A stretch of 64,000 nt of DNA, taken from contig JANQPA010000115.1 of the NCBI GenBank assembly GCA_028285545.1, forward strand, positions 1-64,000, written 5' to 3'. Each line of letters begins with the position of its first letter. Position 1 is the stretch's first letter. This DNA is from Saprospiraceae bacterium. GTDB lineage: Bacteria > Bacteroidota > Bacteroidia > Chitinophagales > Saprospiraceae. Made by a program: the position numbers and the translations under genes. The notes under the pieces are model-generated. The model ran no database searches, was not told where the DNA came from, and was given only the letters and a program-made list of their open reading frames with translations. Positions 1 to 8,980 of the stretch are shown piece after piece.

Positions 1-53
1 TTGACTTTAAAAAAATATATTTTTTGCTTTTTTATAAGCAGATACATATTAAA

Positions 54-89
54 GTAAAAACTAAAATTTTTAAAAATTTTAGTTTTTAC
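54..89. repeat. 36-bp perfect AT-rich palindrome
   Basis: Two 18-base arms (54-71 and 72-89) are exact reverse complements with no spacer. The arms are almost all A and T with one G/C pair at the tip and one inside. It lies 11 bases left of a REP-type element and downstream of the transposase stop codon at 190. It could act as a weak terminator or a cruciform site; its role is unknown. Confidence 0.7.
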
Positions 90-99
90 ACAACCCCAC

Positions 100-153
100 G
101 AGCAATCGCAGACTGCAACTAGCTGAGATTAGGGGCAGTCTGTGACTGCCTTA
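100..153. repeat. REP-type palindromic element, left copy
   Basis: This 54-base element matches 994-1047 in the same orientation with only a few differences. It contains the imperfect palindrome GGCAGTC-TGT-GACTGCC (134-150), a 7-bp stem with a 3-base loop. An upstream CAGACTGC (109-116) can pair instead with the first arm. Such elements next to a RAYT gene are the expected substrate of that transposase. The pairing with the gene at 190-777 is inferred from position. Confidence 0.75.
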
Positions 154-189
154 GAAATCCTTAAATTTTCTCAGCTTTTACAATTTATA

Positions 190-777
190 TCATTTATACT
201 TAGGCATAAAATACCCTTCAGTTACCCCCAGATCCAATATATCAACTTTTAATGGCCCTCTTTCTTCTTGATAATACAAAGCACTACAATACCAATAATC
301 TTCAGGGTTTTCAACAAATCCCTGCACTACCGGATTTGCATGAATATATCCTATTTTTTGTCTGATAACTTTAGGCGTAAATAAAAGGATGGGATGCGAT
401 CCTCTTTGCCAGAATTGATACTTTTGATTATTGCTATAATGGTGACCATGGTAAAGAAATTTTTCCAACATCCAGGCTTTCCGACTTTCTTTTGTATTTT
501 TTTCAATACTCTTGATAATCGATTTTGCTGTGTGCTTTTTAAAGTCACGTAGAATGTCACTCAAAGGGAGTGTTTTACCTGCCTGCACAATTAGATGTAG
601 GTGATTAGTCATTATTACATAACTGTAAATTAGTAAGCCTTTATTTTTTTGACAAAATTGAAGACTCTCAATGATCAAGTCTTTGTATTCTTTTCGAGTA
701 AATACATCAATCCAATCTACTATAGTTATAGTTACAAAGTTCAATCCAAACTGATCTAATATTTCGTATCTCGCCAC
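190..777 (-). CDS. REP-associated tyrosine transposase (RAYT, Y1_Tnp family)
   Basis: This 195-residue protein has the HUH motif of Y1 transposases at residues 58-61 (N-H-L-H), the RAYT signature QFWQRG at 121-126, and the typical tail motif YIHANP at 144-149. RAYTs are single-domain relatives of the IS200/IS605 transposase that cut and join REP hairpins; they are usually domesticated, single-copy genes rather than free mobile elements. The length is normal for the family and no frameshift is seen. The gene lies between two REP-type palindromes (100-153 and 973-1047), as expected for a RAYT and its target. The start at 777 gives the family-typical N-terminus. I did not assign the catalytic tyrosine. 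Confidence 0.88.
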   Translation of the reverse strand: MARYEILDQFGLNFVTITIVDWIDVFTRKEYKDLIIESLQFCQKNKGLLIYSYVIMTNHLHLIVQAGKTLPLSDILRDFKKHTAKSIIKSIEKNTKESRKAWMLEKFLYHGHHYSNNQKYQFWQRGSHPILLFTPKVIRQKIGYIHANPVVQGFVENPEDYWYCSALYYQEERGPLKVDILDLGVTEGYFMPKYK

Positions 778-972
778 ATCCTTTTTTTAAATGCAACCAA
801 TAAGTCCAAAGATTCAATGATCTAAAGGAAAGAAAAGTTGTTGCGGCTAACTAGAAAATTCGAATTTAAAGGTACTTTATGACAGGCTTAGAGTAGACTC
901 CTATTATACTGTTAATCAAATAAATGAGGTGTATCTTAGAAAAGTAGTTACCAAAGGCTAGAATAGGAGCAT

Positions 973-1047
973 TAGGCAGTCACAGACTGCCATGAGCGAT
1001 CGCAGACTGCCACTAGCTGAAGTTAGGGGCAGTCTGTGACTGCCTTA
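973..1047. repeat. REP-type palindromic element, right copy (BIME-like)
   Basis: Bases 994-1047 repeat the left element at 100-153. An extra inverted copy of the palindrome core lies at 975-991 (GGCAGTCACAGACTGCC), the reverse complement of 1028-1044. The element therefore has two REP cores head to head, like the bacterial interspersed mosaic elements served by RAYTs. CAGACTGCC at 1003-1011 can also pair with GGCAGTCTG at 1028-1036, giving an alternative fold. It lies between the transposase start and the sulfatase stop. The rest of the gap 778-972 shows no gene I can support. Confidence 0.75.
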
Positions 1048-1087
1048 CAAGTCTTCATACAATATTCGACTACTGCTTTTTTATTAT

Positions 1088-2716
1088 TCAATTCTTATTT
1101 CTGTACATATCAATAAACTTCTTATCCAATTCCGGAGAATCTTTGTATTTCTTTCGCAAGGCTACTAACTCATCATGTAGCTTTGCGACAATCTCTGCAT
1201 AGGCGGGATCATTATAAACATTTTTCATTTCCTGAGGATCTTTTTTCCTGTCATACAACTCCCACTCGTCTATGTCGTAGTAAAAATGAATTAGTTTGTA
1301 TTCTTTAGTCACAATCCCATAATGTCTTTTTACACTATGATCAAGTTCAGGGTATTCATAAAAGTGATAATATACCGCTTCTCTATCCCATTTGGAGACA
1401 TCGCCTTTCAACAGAGGCATCAAACTCTCCCCTTGCATATCTGCAGGAGCATCAATCTGTGCCGCTTCCAAAAAAGTTTGTGCAAAATCCAAGTTCTGAA
1501 CCATCTCATCATTAGTAATTCCCGGATGAATCTCATTAGGCCATCTTATCAATAAAGGAGTTTTAAAGGATTCATCGTAGATGAAACGCTTGTCAAACCA
1601 GCCATGTTCTCCTAAATAAAAACCTTGATCCGAAGTATATACAACCATGGTATTTTTTTCCAAGCCACTTTCCTTCAGGTAGTCTAAAACTCTACCCACA
1701 TTATCATCAACCGAAGAAATACAGGCCAGATAATCCTGCATATAGCGCTGATATTGCCATCTCATCTTATCTTCCCTGGTCATGCCTGGCCAGCGTTTTT
1801 TAAAATCTTGAGTTATGGAATCTAAAATGGGCTGGTAAAGTAATTTTTGCTCTTCGTTTATTCGGGAAAAATCCAGCTTGTTAAAAAGTCTCACATTTCG
1901 AGGGTCATTGTCAGTAATCCCTAAATCTTCAAGGGCTCCTGGGAGCACCTTATTGTCATAACTCAACATTTGATCCAGAATGCTCATTCTAGCAGTTTTA
2001 GCTGCCGCACCACGATTTTGATAATCATCAAATAATGACTCAGGTTCTGGGAATGTTTTTTTTGAAAAAGCCTTAAACTTCTCAGGGCTAGGCCACCAAG
2101 CTCGATGTGGTGCCTTATGGAGGTACATCATCAAAAAAGGCTTCTCGGGATTCCTTTTTTTATCTAGCCAATCGATCGTCAGATCAGTAATCACATCCGT
2201 CACATAACCTGTAATGATAGTATCTCCATTCGGAGAAATAAATCTTGGATTGATGTAACTTCCCTGCCCTGGAAGAATCATAAAATCATCTACTCCTTTG
2301 GGATTATTGCCAAAATGAAGTTTACCAAACATAGCAGTTTCATAACCCGCATTTTGAAATAGTTGAGGGAAAGTAATTTGAGTGGTATCAAAAGGCATCC
2401 GGTTATCAATCTTTCCATTGATATGGGTATGCTTCCCGGTAAGGATGGTCGCTCTTGAAGGCGCACATATGGAATTGGTCACACAGGCATTGGTGAATAA
2501 TATTCCTTCCCTGGCAATGCGGTCAATGTTGGGGGTTTGAATCAATTTATCTGAATAGGCACTAATGGCCTGATAGGCATGGTCATCCGACATAATGAAA
2601 AGAATATTCGGTCTTTTAGGGCGCTCTTGCTCTTTTTGAGTAGTTGTGCATGAGGGGAGTCCAAAAATTAACATTGGCAAGACCAACATAAACCAAAGTT
2701 GAATCTTTTTATTCAT
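1088..2716 (-). CDS. Sulfatase (arylsulfatase family), lipoprotein
   Basis: This 542-residue sulfatase probably removes sulfate esters from glycans at the cell surface or in the periplasm. The start at 2716 is chosen because it opens a lipoprotein signal peptide ending L-P-S-C (Cys23); the frame is open further upstream but that extension is not signal-like. The active-site motif C-A-P-S-R is at residues 84-88, so Cys84 would become formylglycine if a maturase is present. Metal-binding D44-D45 lies in FIMSDDHA. A later SDQGFYLGEHGWFDK segment is typical of the family. No SusCD pair adjoins it, so its substrate cannot be read from context. The family is sure; the sugar is unknown. Confidence 0.92.
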   Translation of the reverse strand: MNKKIQLWFMLVLPMLIFGLPSCTTTQKEQERPKRPNILFIMSDDHAYQAISAYSDKLIQTPNIDRIAREGILFTNACVTNSICAPSRATILTGKHTHINGKIDNRMPFDTTQITFPQLFQNAGYETAMFGKLHFGNNPKGVDDFMILPGQGSYINPRFISPNGDTIITGYVTDVITDLTIDWLDKKRNPEKPFLMMYLHKAPHRAWWPSPEKFKAFSKKTFPEPESLFDDYQNRGAAAKTARMSILDQMLSYDNKVLPGALEDLGITDNDPRNVRLFNKLDFSRINEEQKLLYQPILDSITQDFKKRWPGMTREDKMRWQYQRYMQDYLACISSVDDNVGRVLDYLKESGLEKNTMVVYTSDQGFYLGEHGWFDKRFIYDESFKTPLLIRWPNEIHPGITNDEMVQNLDFAQTFLEAAQIDAPADMQGESLMPLLKGDVSKWDREAVYYHFYEYPELDHSVKRHYGIVTKEYKLIHFYYDIDEWELYDRKKDPQEMKNVYNDPAYAEIVAKLHDELVALRKKYKDSPELDKKFIDMYRNKN

Positions 2717-2967
2717 AATAGTATTCGATTTGATTAAATACTTTAGTAGGTATGAAATTAATCTTTCCCAGTGATAGAATGGAGCATTGATTCTTAATAA
2801 TTTTGATCCTTTTTTTTGACATTGACTATCGTACACAGCCTCTTACTGACTTTCACTGCATTAGTTAATGCTGAATTGCGCTTTTTGTAATTTTTAAAAC
2901 TAATTAATCCATGTTAGCAATATGGGAAATATTCAAGAGTTCATATAAGGCTGGCAAGGTAATTAAA

Positions 2968-3867
2968 TTAAAACCTGATTCTCCTAATTTCCTCATTAGC
3001 CGCCATAAATACTCCAACACCCCCATTGATATTATTAAAGGTGGGTCGAGGTTCAAGAATCCCAATATCCGTTTCTAAAGACTTTTTATCCAATAGATAT
3101 TGATAGTATTCAGAGGAAATGGAAGAAATTTCAAATTGGACTCTATCATAAGGATGTATTTCCCTGTCAGGCAGGCGTGCTTCACCACTTAACTCAATTA
3201 ACATGCCCATTTTGCTGATTTGATCTTCAAAACACACATCCGTCATAAATATTCCCAGAGAAGGATGGTAATTGGTTATTTCACAAAACTCAAAATTCTG
3301 CGATCCAAAGAGGTCCGTTATTTGAAACTGATAAGCATTTGGTAAATCAGGTTTGACCATTATCAAATAATAATTTGGGCCAGGCTCATCTTTAAATTGA
3401 TATTCTACCTTCGCTTCTGGCTTACCAGAGGGACGTTTTTTGCCCGTAAATTCCAAATTCACCTCCAGTTGCTGCAATGAATTAGGCACTAAAACAGGAT
3501 CACTTGTAGCTGTTCCTAGGGTTTCATGACTTACTCTTAGATAATAGCTATTTCCAGCGTCAATTGATAATCCAAATGTATCCTGGTATAATCCATCGCC
3601 TTTATAGCTTAAATCCCCAAGCAACTGGTCATTTTGATAAATTTTTACTTCTGCATTTGTAATGTATAGTTGTTCTACTTCTTCAAAATCTCCAGACGGT
3701 GAAATACTTTTAGTAACATAAACCCTAGCTCCAGATTGAGGAGAGATGATTCCAATAATGGCCAGTTGATCTCCAGGATAATCTGCCGGATATTCTAAAA
3801 TTTTGGTGCACCCTATAAGAGACCCCAAAAGCACCATCCAAGCTATTTTTTTACAAAATTCTCGCAT
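2968..3867 (-). CDS. DUF4249 family lipoprotein, TonB-receptor partner
   Basis: This 299-residue lipoprotein has a signal peptide ending L-I-G-C (Cys20). DUF4249 proteins are Bacteroidota outer-membrane lipoproteins encoded straight after a CarboxypepD_reg TonB receptor, as here, and are thought to work with that receptor in ligand capture. The substrate is unknown. A TTG codon lies just upstream, but the ATG at 3867 is preferred because it overlaps the receptor stop in TGATG, the usual sign of translational coupling. Family assignment rests on the N-terminal pattern (cysteine, short linker, then a beta-strand LAIIGIISP) and on the gene pairing. Confidence 0.82.
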   Translation of the reverse strand: MREFCKKIAWMVLLGSLIGCTKILEYPADYPGDQLAIIGIISPQSGARVYVTKSISPSGDFEEVEQLYITNAEVKIYQNDQLLGDLSYKGDGLYQDTFGLSIDAGNSYYLRVSHETLGTATSDPVLVPNSLQQLEVNLEFTGKKRPSGKPEAKVEYQFKDEPGPNYYLIMVKPDLPNAYQFQITDLFGSQNFEFCEITNYHPSLGIFMTDVCFEDQISKMGMLIELSGEARLPDREIHPYDRVQFEISSISSEYYQYLLDKKSLETDIGILEPRPTFNNINGGVGVFMAANEEIRRIRF

Positions 3868-6203
3868 CAAAAAGTAAATGTGTAGTTAACAAAAGGAAGA
3901 ATGTTGAAAAAAGAACGCAGCTTCACCTGATTTCCAAGTAATAAATTTCGGTTTTCTTCATTGGAGGGGCGGTCGTATTTCAGGTCAGGCTCAGCAATGA
4001 CATAAAAGGGATTTTTCCGCCCATAAACATTATAGAGCCCTATATTAAAAGTGCGTTCTTTTCCCGAAGGTCGTATCACACTGCGTCGAAAGGCAATATC
4101 CAGACGATGGTAGATAGGGGCTTTTTCCCTATTTCGGTCTCTGTAAACAGCAACAGGTCTATTATAATTTGGATCGTAATAAACTATAGAAGGTAAAGTC
4201 AGGCGATATCCACTACTCAATACAAATGTGGAAAGGAATTCCCAATCATTACCCAGATCATAGCTTGCAGTGAGTGACAGATCATGTCTGCGATCATATT
4301 GTCGAAAATACCATTCACCACTATTAATTTGATTGAAACGAACCTTGCTATAAGATAGAGTATAACCAATCCATCCTGCAAGTCGATCTTTTCGGTAGCG
4401 TAAAAACAATTCCAAACCAGCAGAACGTCCAATTCCATTCAAACCAGCTAAACTCTCCCATTCGCTCACATTACTTTGCAAAAAATCAACCCCTGGTAAG
4501 GGATCAATCAAGCGACGATAGTTTTTGTAAAACAATTCTCCTGAAATAAATGTGTGCTTGCCTATTTTTCTTTCTGCCCCTAATGAATAATGATCTACTC
4601 CCTGAGGAGCAGCCTGATTAGTAGCTCCAACCCAAATATTATTAGATATACCAATAAAATTCCCAGTCAGCAGATGCAATGGTTGGTGCATTTGTGCATA
4701 GGCTGCCTTAATATGGTAAGGCCCTAATTTATAATCAAGGCTTAAACGTGGTTCCAAATAGGCATAATTGGTTCCAGAAACAGTTTGAAAATTAGCATAT
4801 CTTCCCCCAAGAGTGAATTGAAGGTTTTTATTAAATCGATAATTACTTTCTATAAAAGGGGCTAGCCTGTTAATCCTTTGGGTAGCAGCGGGCGTTTGCA
4901 AAGTCCCCCCTACCCGATCACTAGTCTCTACAGATCTGGGATTAACTCTCAACAAACCACCTTCCAATCCCACATTAAGGTCCCAGTTAGGGTTTATCCT
5001 ATAATCGATTTGTGCTTTTGCATCCCATTCTTGAATAAAGGCCTGACTTAATAAATCAGCATTTGATTCTGCTGAGTTTTTTAACTCTTGCTCAAGTCCA
5101 TAGGAATAGCGATTATAGGTCAGGAGGCCTTGAAAAAAGCTGCGACTTCCTAAATTACGGGCATACCTCAAACTTGCAGTCCTATTTCCCCAAATAGCAT
5201 TTAACTTTGAGTCTTGTTCGTTGCCTCTATCCACCAATCCCCAATTATCACGACTGGAATAGGCGGACAAAGAAAGATTACTCTTATCAGATTTATAGTT
5301 AATTTTACCATTGAGATCATAAAAGAAATAGGTCTGATAATCTTCTTCACTTCTTGCCAATAACAACAAGGAAGCCAAATGAGCAGACCTTGCTCCAAAA
5401 GTATAGGACCATTTATTTTTAGCAATGGGTCCTTCCAATAACAATCTTGAGTTGACCAAACCTAGTGTTAGTTTGCGGGTGGCCTGATTTTTATTTCCTT
5501 CTTTACCGGTAATATCAATCACTGAAGACAGTCGTCCTCCAAAACGTGCCGGGAAAGCCCCTTTATACACTTTGATGTCCTTAATAATATCCGGATTAAA
5601 AGGAGACAAAAATCCAAAAAGGTGATTGGAATTATAAACTTTTGCTCCATCATATAAAATGAGGTTTTGATCTGGTGTTCCACCTCGAACATACAAATCT
5701 GAAGTTCCTTCAGCCCCATTACTGATACCCGGAGTTAAAGCCAATGCTTTTAGGGGATCAGCTTCCCCTAAAAGTGGAGGAATTTTATTGAGTTGCGGCA
5801 TAGGGATAATGGTCTTTCCCAACTGAAGGCCTTCACCAATCCCTTTAGGACTAGTCACTTCTACTTCTGGCAGGTCTACAGTACTCTTTAGATTAATCAT
5901 AACGGGCTTAGAAGGGTTCACCTGAAGGATGGTATCAATAGTTTGGTAACCTACATAACTTATCTGCAATTGTATTTCTTGGAGTTCAGTCCCTAACTGA
6001 AAATATCCAAAGCTATTGGTACTGGTTCCAGTTTGAAGTTGGGGAGCATAAATATTGACACCTATCAAACTTTCATTGTCTGCTTTATCTTTTACATACC
6101 CGTGTATCTGTGCATGAATTTTGTCAAAGCCTAAAAACGGTAGAATAAATAGAATCAGTAAGAAAGAAAGTAGTTTGTAAAAATTCACCGGGATAATTTG
6201 CAT
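3867..6203 (-). CDS. TonB-dependent outer-membrane receptor with CarboxypepD_reg-like domain
   Basis: This 778-residue receptor has a signal peptide (cleavage near A31), a carboxypeptidase-D-like regulatory domain at about 33-110, and a plug domain containing VRGGTPDQNLILYDG. The rest is a long beta-barrel rich in alternating aromatic residues, ending in aromatic TFTF as outer-membrane barrels do. It takes up a ligand across the outer membrane using TonB energy. It forms a two-gene unit with the DUF4249 lipoprotein, overlapping by one base. This pair differs from SusC/SusD pairs, and its ligand cannot be read from the sequence. There is no adjacent sigma/anti-sigma gene. Confidence 0.92.
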   Translation of the reverse strand: MQIIPVNFYKLLSFLLILFILPFLGFDKIHAQIHGYVKDKADNESLIGVNIYAPQLQTGTSTNSFGYFQLGTELQEIQLQISYVGYQTIDTILQVNPSKPVMINLKSTVDLPEVEVTSPKGIGEGLQLGKTIIPMPQLNKIPPLLGEADPLKALALTPGISNGAEGTSDLYVRGGTPDQNLILYDGAKVYNSNHLFGFLSPFNPDIIKDIKVYKGAFPARFGGRLSSVIDITGKEGNKNQATRKLTLGLVNSRLLLEGPIAKNKWSYTFGARSAHLASLLLLARSEEDYQTYFFYDLNGKINYKSDKSNLSLSAYSSRDNWGLVDRGNEQDSKLNAIWGNRTASLRYARNLGSRSFFQGLLTYNRYSYGLEQELKNSAESNADLLSQAFIQEWDAKAQIDYRINPNWDLNVGLEGGLLRVNPRSVETSDRVGGTLQTPAATQRINRLAPFIESNYRFNKNLQFTLGGRYANFQTVSGTNYAYLEPRLSLDYKLGPYHIKAAYAQMHQPLHLLTGNFIGISNNIWVGATNQAAPQGVDHYSLGAERKIGKHTFISGELFYKNYRRLIDPLPGVDFLQSNVSEWESLAGLNGIGRSAGLELFLRYRKDRLAGWIGYTLSYSKVRFNQINSGEWYFRQYDRRHDLSLTASYDLGNDWEFLSTFVLSSGYRLTLPSIVYYDPNYNRPVAVYRDRNREKAPIYHRLDIAFRRSVIRPSGKERTFNIGLYNVYGRKNPFYVIAEPDLKYDRPSNEENRNLLLGNQVKLRSFFNILPFVNYTFTF

Positions 6204-6301
6204 TTTGGTTTAAGCAAAGACCTGGTTGAGTAAATATACGTTGTATGGTATATAAGAATTTATTAAAGAAAAGAAATGATTGCCACTGTCCCAAAACAGC
6301 C

Positions 6302-6697
6302 TTATTCCAATGTATACTCTGCTACCAATTTCACAAAGTCCAGTGAGCTAAGCATTCCGGTTATTTTTCCATCCTCCATTACTACTAAATGGTGAACCTG
6401 GTGTTTTAGCATCATTTTAGCAGCAGCATGTGCACTGGAATCCTTGTGTATAACATGGACATTGGAGGTCATTAATTCCTTTACCGGAGTTTTCTCATCG
6501 ATTTCTTTATTTAGATCTGTGCTAGTGACAATACCACGAATGGTAATTTTTATATCTGGCAACTTTTTAGAATACTCGATAATAGGGATGGCATGGATAC
6601 CTTTGCGAACCATCAAGGCTCTAATTTCTCGAACGCTATTTTCTTCTACCGCAATGGTCACGGGGGAGGACATAAAATCTTTTACCTGTACGCGCAT
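6302..6697 (-). CDS. CBS-domain pair protein
   Basis: This 131-residue protein is made almost entirely of two CBS motifs, each opening with the usual segment (VKDFMSSPVTIAVEEN and VKELMTSNVHVIHKD). CBS pairs bind adenosine nucleotides and act as energy or ligand sensors. The upstream in-frame start at 6748 is GTG; the ATG at 6697 is chosen because it places the first CBS motif at the N-terminus (MRVQVKDFM), as in stand-alone members. There is no enzyme domain attached, and the neighbours (TonB receptor, PorV) give no clear partner. Confidence 0.85.
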   Translation of the reverse strand: MRVQVKDFMSSPVTIAVEENSVREIRALMVRKGIHAIPIIEYSKKLPDIKITIRGIVTSTDLNKEIDEKTPVKELMTSNVHVIHKDSSAHAAAKMMLKHQVHHLVVMEDGKITGMLSSLDFVKLVAEYTLE

Positions 6698-6822
6698 AAT
6701 ACACAATTGGGGAAAACCACCCTTTATCCTTAATTTTTGTAAATACACAGAGATGGGTAGTAAATCCTGGTTAAAAGTTGTAGTGCTTCGCGACTAGGTT
6801 TTTCTAAAGATAAGATTATTTT

Positions 6823-8022
6823 TCAGGACTCTTCAAAATTAAATAAGAGTGAAAATCTTAGTGTGTTGTCCAAGGGGTTCCGTTGATTGGTTGTTGGAAT
6901 CAGATAGGAAAAGTTTAATCCAAAAACATTGTATTTTAATCCTAAACCAACGGTAAAAAATTTTCGATTCCCTTTTTGAGCATGCTCATTAAAGTACCCT
7001 GCCCTGACAGCAAATTGTTGGTCATACCAGTATTCTACTCCAAAAGAATACATCAATTCTTTTAATTCCTCCCTGAAGCCTTCAGGAGCGTCTCCAAAGG
7101 AAGAAAATATTCCCGAAATAGGTGATTGCTCTTTATGATCCGAAACACTATTATTATTTAGGTCGCAATTTCCTCCCTGGCAAGGAGTAGGAACCATTAA
7201 TTTGTTGATATCCGCAGCAAAAGTGATTCTGTTAAACTCATTCAGGTCTATATCCCATGCTGCTCCCAGACCGATGTTGGCAGGTAAAAAATCTTTTACC
7301 GTAGATCGGGTATAGGTGATTTTTGAGCCAATATTGGTCAATGCCAAACCCAATCTAAAATTACTTGAACTACGCTGCATTTCGATAGGTATCAACCAGG
7401 TAAATGATAGATCAGCTGCACCTGCCAAACCAACTTCAATTTCTTCTCCACCTGGGGCGATTTGTCCTGCGGCCAGATTGGAAAAAATAAATTTGCCCGT
7501 TAAGGCAGCAGAAAAATTATCACTCAATTTTCTGGAATAAGCTATGGCTATTTCAAATTCATTAGGCCTCCCAGGCACAAGGGCTTGGCCATTTTCGTCT
7601 GTAAATTGAATGGTTCCCAAAGAAAAATATCTCAATCCTACTCCCAGCGATTGCAAGTCGTCAATTTTATAAAAGCCAGTGAGATAAGCCAGATAGACAT
7701 CATTTAAACCGAGGGCTCTCAACCAGGGCGTATAGGTAGCTGATATTCCCATTTTTTCTTCCGCAAAAGCTAATTTTGAGGCATTAAAATGCATGGCATT
7801 TGGATCAGCGGAAAGGCCAATACCCACATTTCCCATTGCTCCTGATCTAGCATCAGAAACGATTCGCAAGAAAGGAACTGCTGTGGTTACTGTATTGACA
7901 CAGGGCCTACCGGAAAGATCCACTAAATTTCCATTCTTATCAAAAGTGCATTGACCTAGCAGAGGAGAATACAAAAGAGTACTTATACATACCACGAGGA
8001 AGGAGTATAAAAACTGTTTCAT
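6823..8022 (-). CDS. porV: Type IX secretion outer-membrane protein PorV
   Basis: This 399-residue protein has a signal peptide ending near S-P-L-L-G-Q. The following block, TAVPFLRIVSDARSGAMGN then SADPNAMHFNASKLAF, matches the conserved N-terminal region of PorV. The rest is beta-barrel-like, related to FadL/PorQ. PorV receives T9SS cargo carrying C-terminal sorting domains and shuttles it to the sortase PorU. In many Bacteroidota porU lies next to porV; here neither neighbour is porU. The giant cargo protein at 30554-34627 is a likely client. Family assignment is by motif and length; PorQ-like paralogues are the main alternative. Confidence 0.85.
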   Translation of the reverse strand: MKQFLYSFLVVCISTLLYSPLLGQCTFDKNGNLVDLSGRPCVNTVTTAVPFLRIVSDARSGAMGNVGIGLSADPNAMHFNASKLAFAEEKMGISATYTPWLRALGLNDVYLAYLTGFYKIDDLQSLGVGLRYFSLGTIQFTDENGQALVPGRPNEFEIAIAYSRKLSDNFSAALTGKFIFSNLAAGQIAPGGEEIEVGLAGAADLSFTWLIPIEMQRSSSNFRLGLALTNIGSKITYTRSTVKDFLPANIGLGAAWDIDLNEFNRITFAADINKLMVPTPCQGGNCDLNNNSVSDHKEQSPISGIFSSFGDAPEGFREELKELMYSFGVEYWYDQQFAVRAGYFNEHAQKGNRKFFTVGLGLKYNVFGLNFSYLIPTTNQRNPLDNTLRFSLLFNFEES

Positions 8023-8165
8023 TGGGATATAATTTATGATTCTTTAAATGGGCTTGTTTCATTTAGACGGAAGAACCATTATCTTATTTCGTGATATCCA
8101 CAAATTAACTTTATGGCCAAACAAGAATTATGATTTTACAATTTTTTACTGCTAAATAAATAGGT

Positions 8166-8867
8166 TTGCTGAAAAACATAATCATTCCAATAATTTCTCT
8201 GATGGCATTAAATTCTTGTATCCCTCACAAGGAAATACAATTAAAGAAAACCATTGATTTTGGTTATTACCGTACCTTTCATATGATGGGGGGACATGGA
8301 TATGATTTTCAGAATGATTCTATAGTAGTTTATAAGTGGTCTAGTGATCTCTTTTCATTTGAAAGACAAGGAAAATACACTCGAAAAAATGATACCATAG
8401 TCATTCAATTCACTCCACTTATGAAATTACAGAGTTTGGGACATGGACAAAAAATCACTGAACTTCATATCAAAAATTTCAAAAATCAAAAATTGGTTGG
8501 TTTTCCAGTTGACTTTTTCATGGGTGAAAAAATAAAGACAGTAAAGAGTGATTCTTTTGGAGTAATAAATATTGAGAATCGAATTGAAGAGATAGACTCC
8601 ATTCACTTTAATTGGCAATTTAGAGAATATGGGATTTATCCAATAGACAATAAGTATGAACCTAAAATTGATTTGGTTGATCACCAACTACAAGTTGGAT
8701 ATGTTAAATTAGAAGTGAAGCTAGTAGAGAATTTAATAGGGCATCCTATAAATAGAAATACGGATAAATTACTTGTAATTGGAAATAATAAACTTTTTAT
8801 TGGATTGGATTATGATCCTGATGTCATCTACTTGGGAGGAATACTAGAAAAGGAAAAATCAAAATAA
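8166..8867 (+). CDS. Hypothetical lipoprotein
   Basis: I do not recognise this 233-residue protein. The start is TTG at 8166; the next in-frame Met (residue 13) would destroy the signal peptide, which ends A-L-N-S-C (Cys17), so the TTG start is preferred. AATAGG just upstream may serve as a weak ribosome site. The mature protein is rich in beta-strand patterns and charged residues, with no TM segment after the signal, and probably sits in the periplasm on a membrane. The DNA is AT-rich compared with the permease and phosphatase genes to the right. Confidence 0.6.
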   Translation: MLKNIIIPIISLMALNSCIPHKEIQLKKTIDFGYYRTFHMMGGHGYDFQNDSIVVYKWSSDLFSFERQGKYTRKNDTIVIQFTPLMKLQSLGHGQKITELHIKNFKNQKLVGFPVDFFMGEKIKTVKSDSFGVINIENRIEEIDSIHFNWQFREYGIYPIDNKYEPKIDLVDHQLQVGYVKLEVKLVENLIGHPINRNTDKLLVIGNNKLFIGLDYDPDVIYLGGILEKEKSK

Positions 8868-8868
8868 A

Positions 8869-8910
8869 ATGAAAACCATTGCAGGAGATTTATTAAAATT
8901 AGAGCTGTAA
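8869..8910 (+). pseudogene. Possible N-terminal remnant of a macro-domain protein
   Basis: A 13-codon frame starts two bases after the preceding stop and reads MKTIAGDLLKLEL. This resembles the first strand of macro (ADP-ribose-binding) domains, which typically open with an I-x-G-D-L/I-x-K-L pattern. It then stops at TAA. It could be the broken start of such a gene or chance; nothing downstream continues the domain. Confidence 0.2.
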
Positions 8911-8980
8911 TTGGTAATTGAATTAATTAGCTGATCTTTAGCTATCGAAAGATTAGTTATTAAAAATAAGTTTTCGCGAA

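Noticed and set aside
2717-2836. N-terminal extension of the sulfatase frame
   Set aside because: The frame is open but the extra residues are not signal-like, while the ATG at 2716 opens a clear lipoprotein signal.
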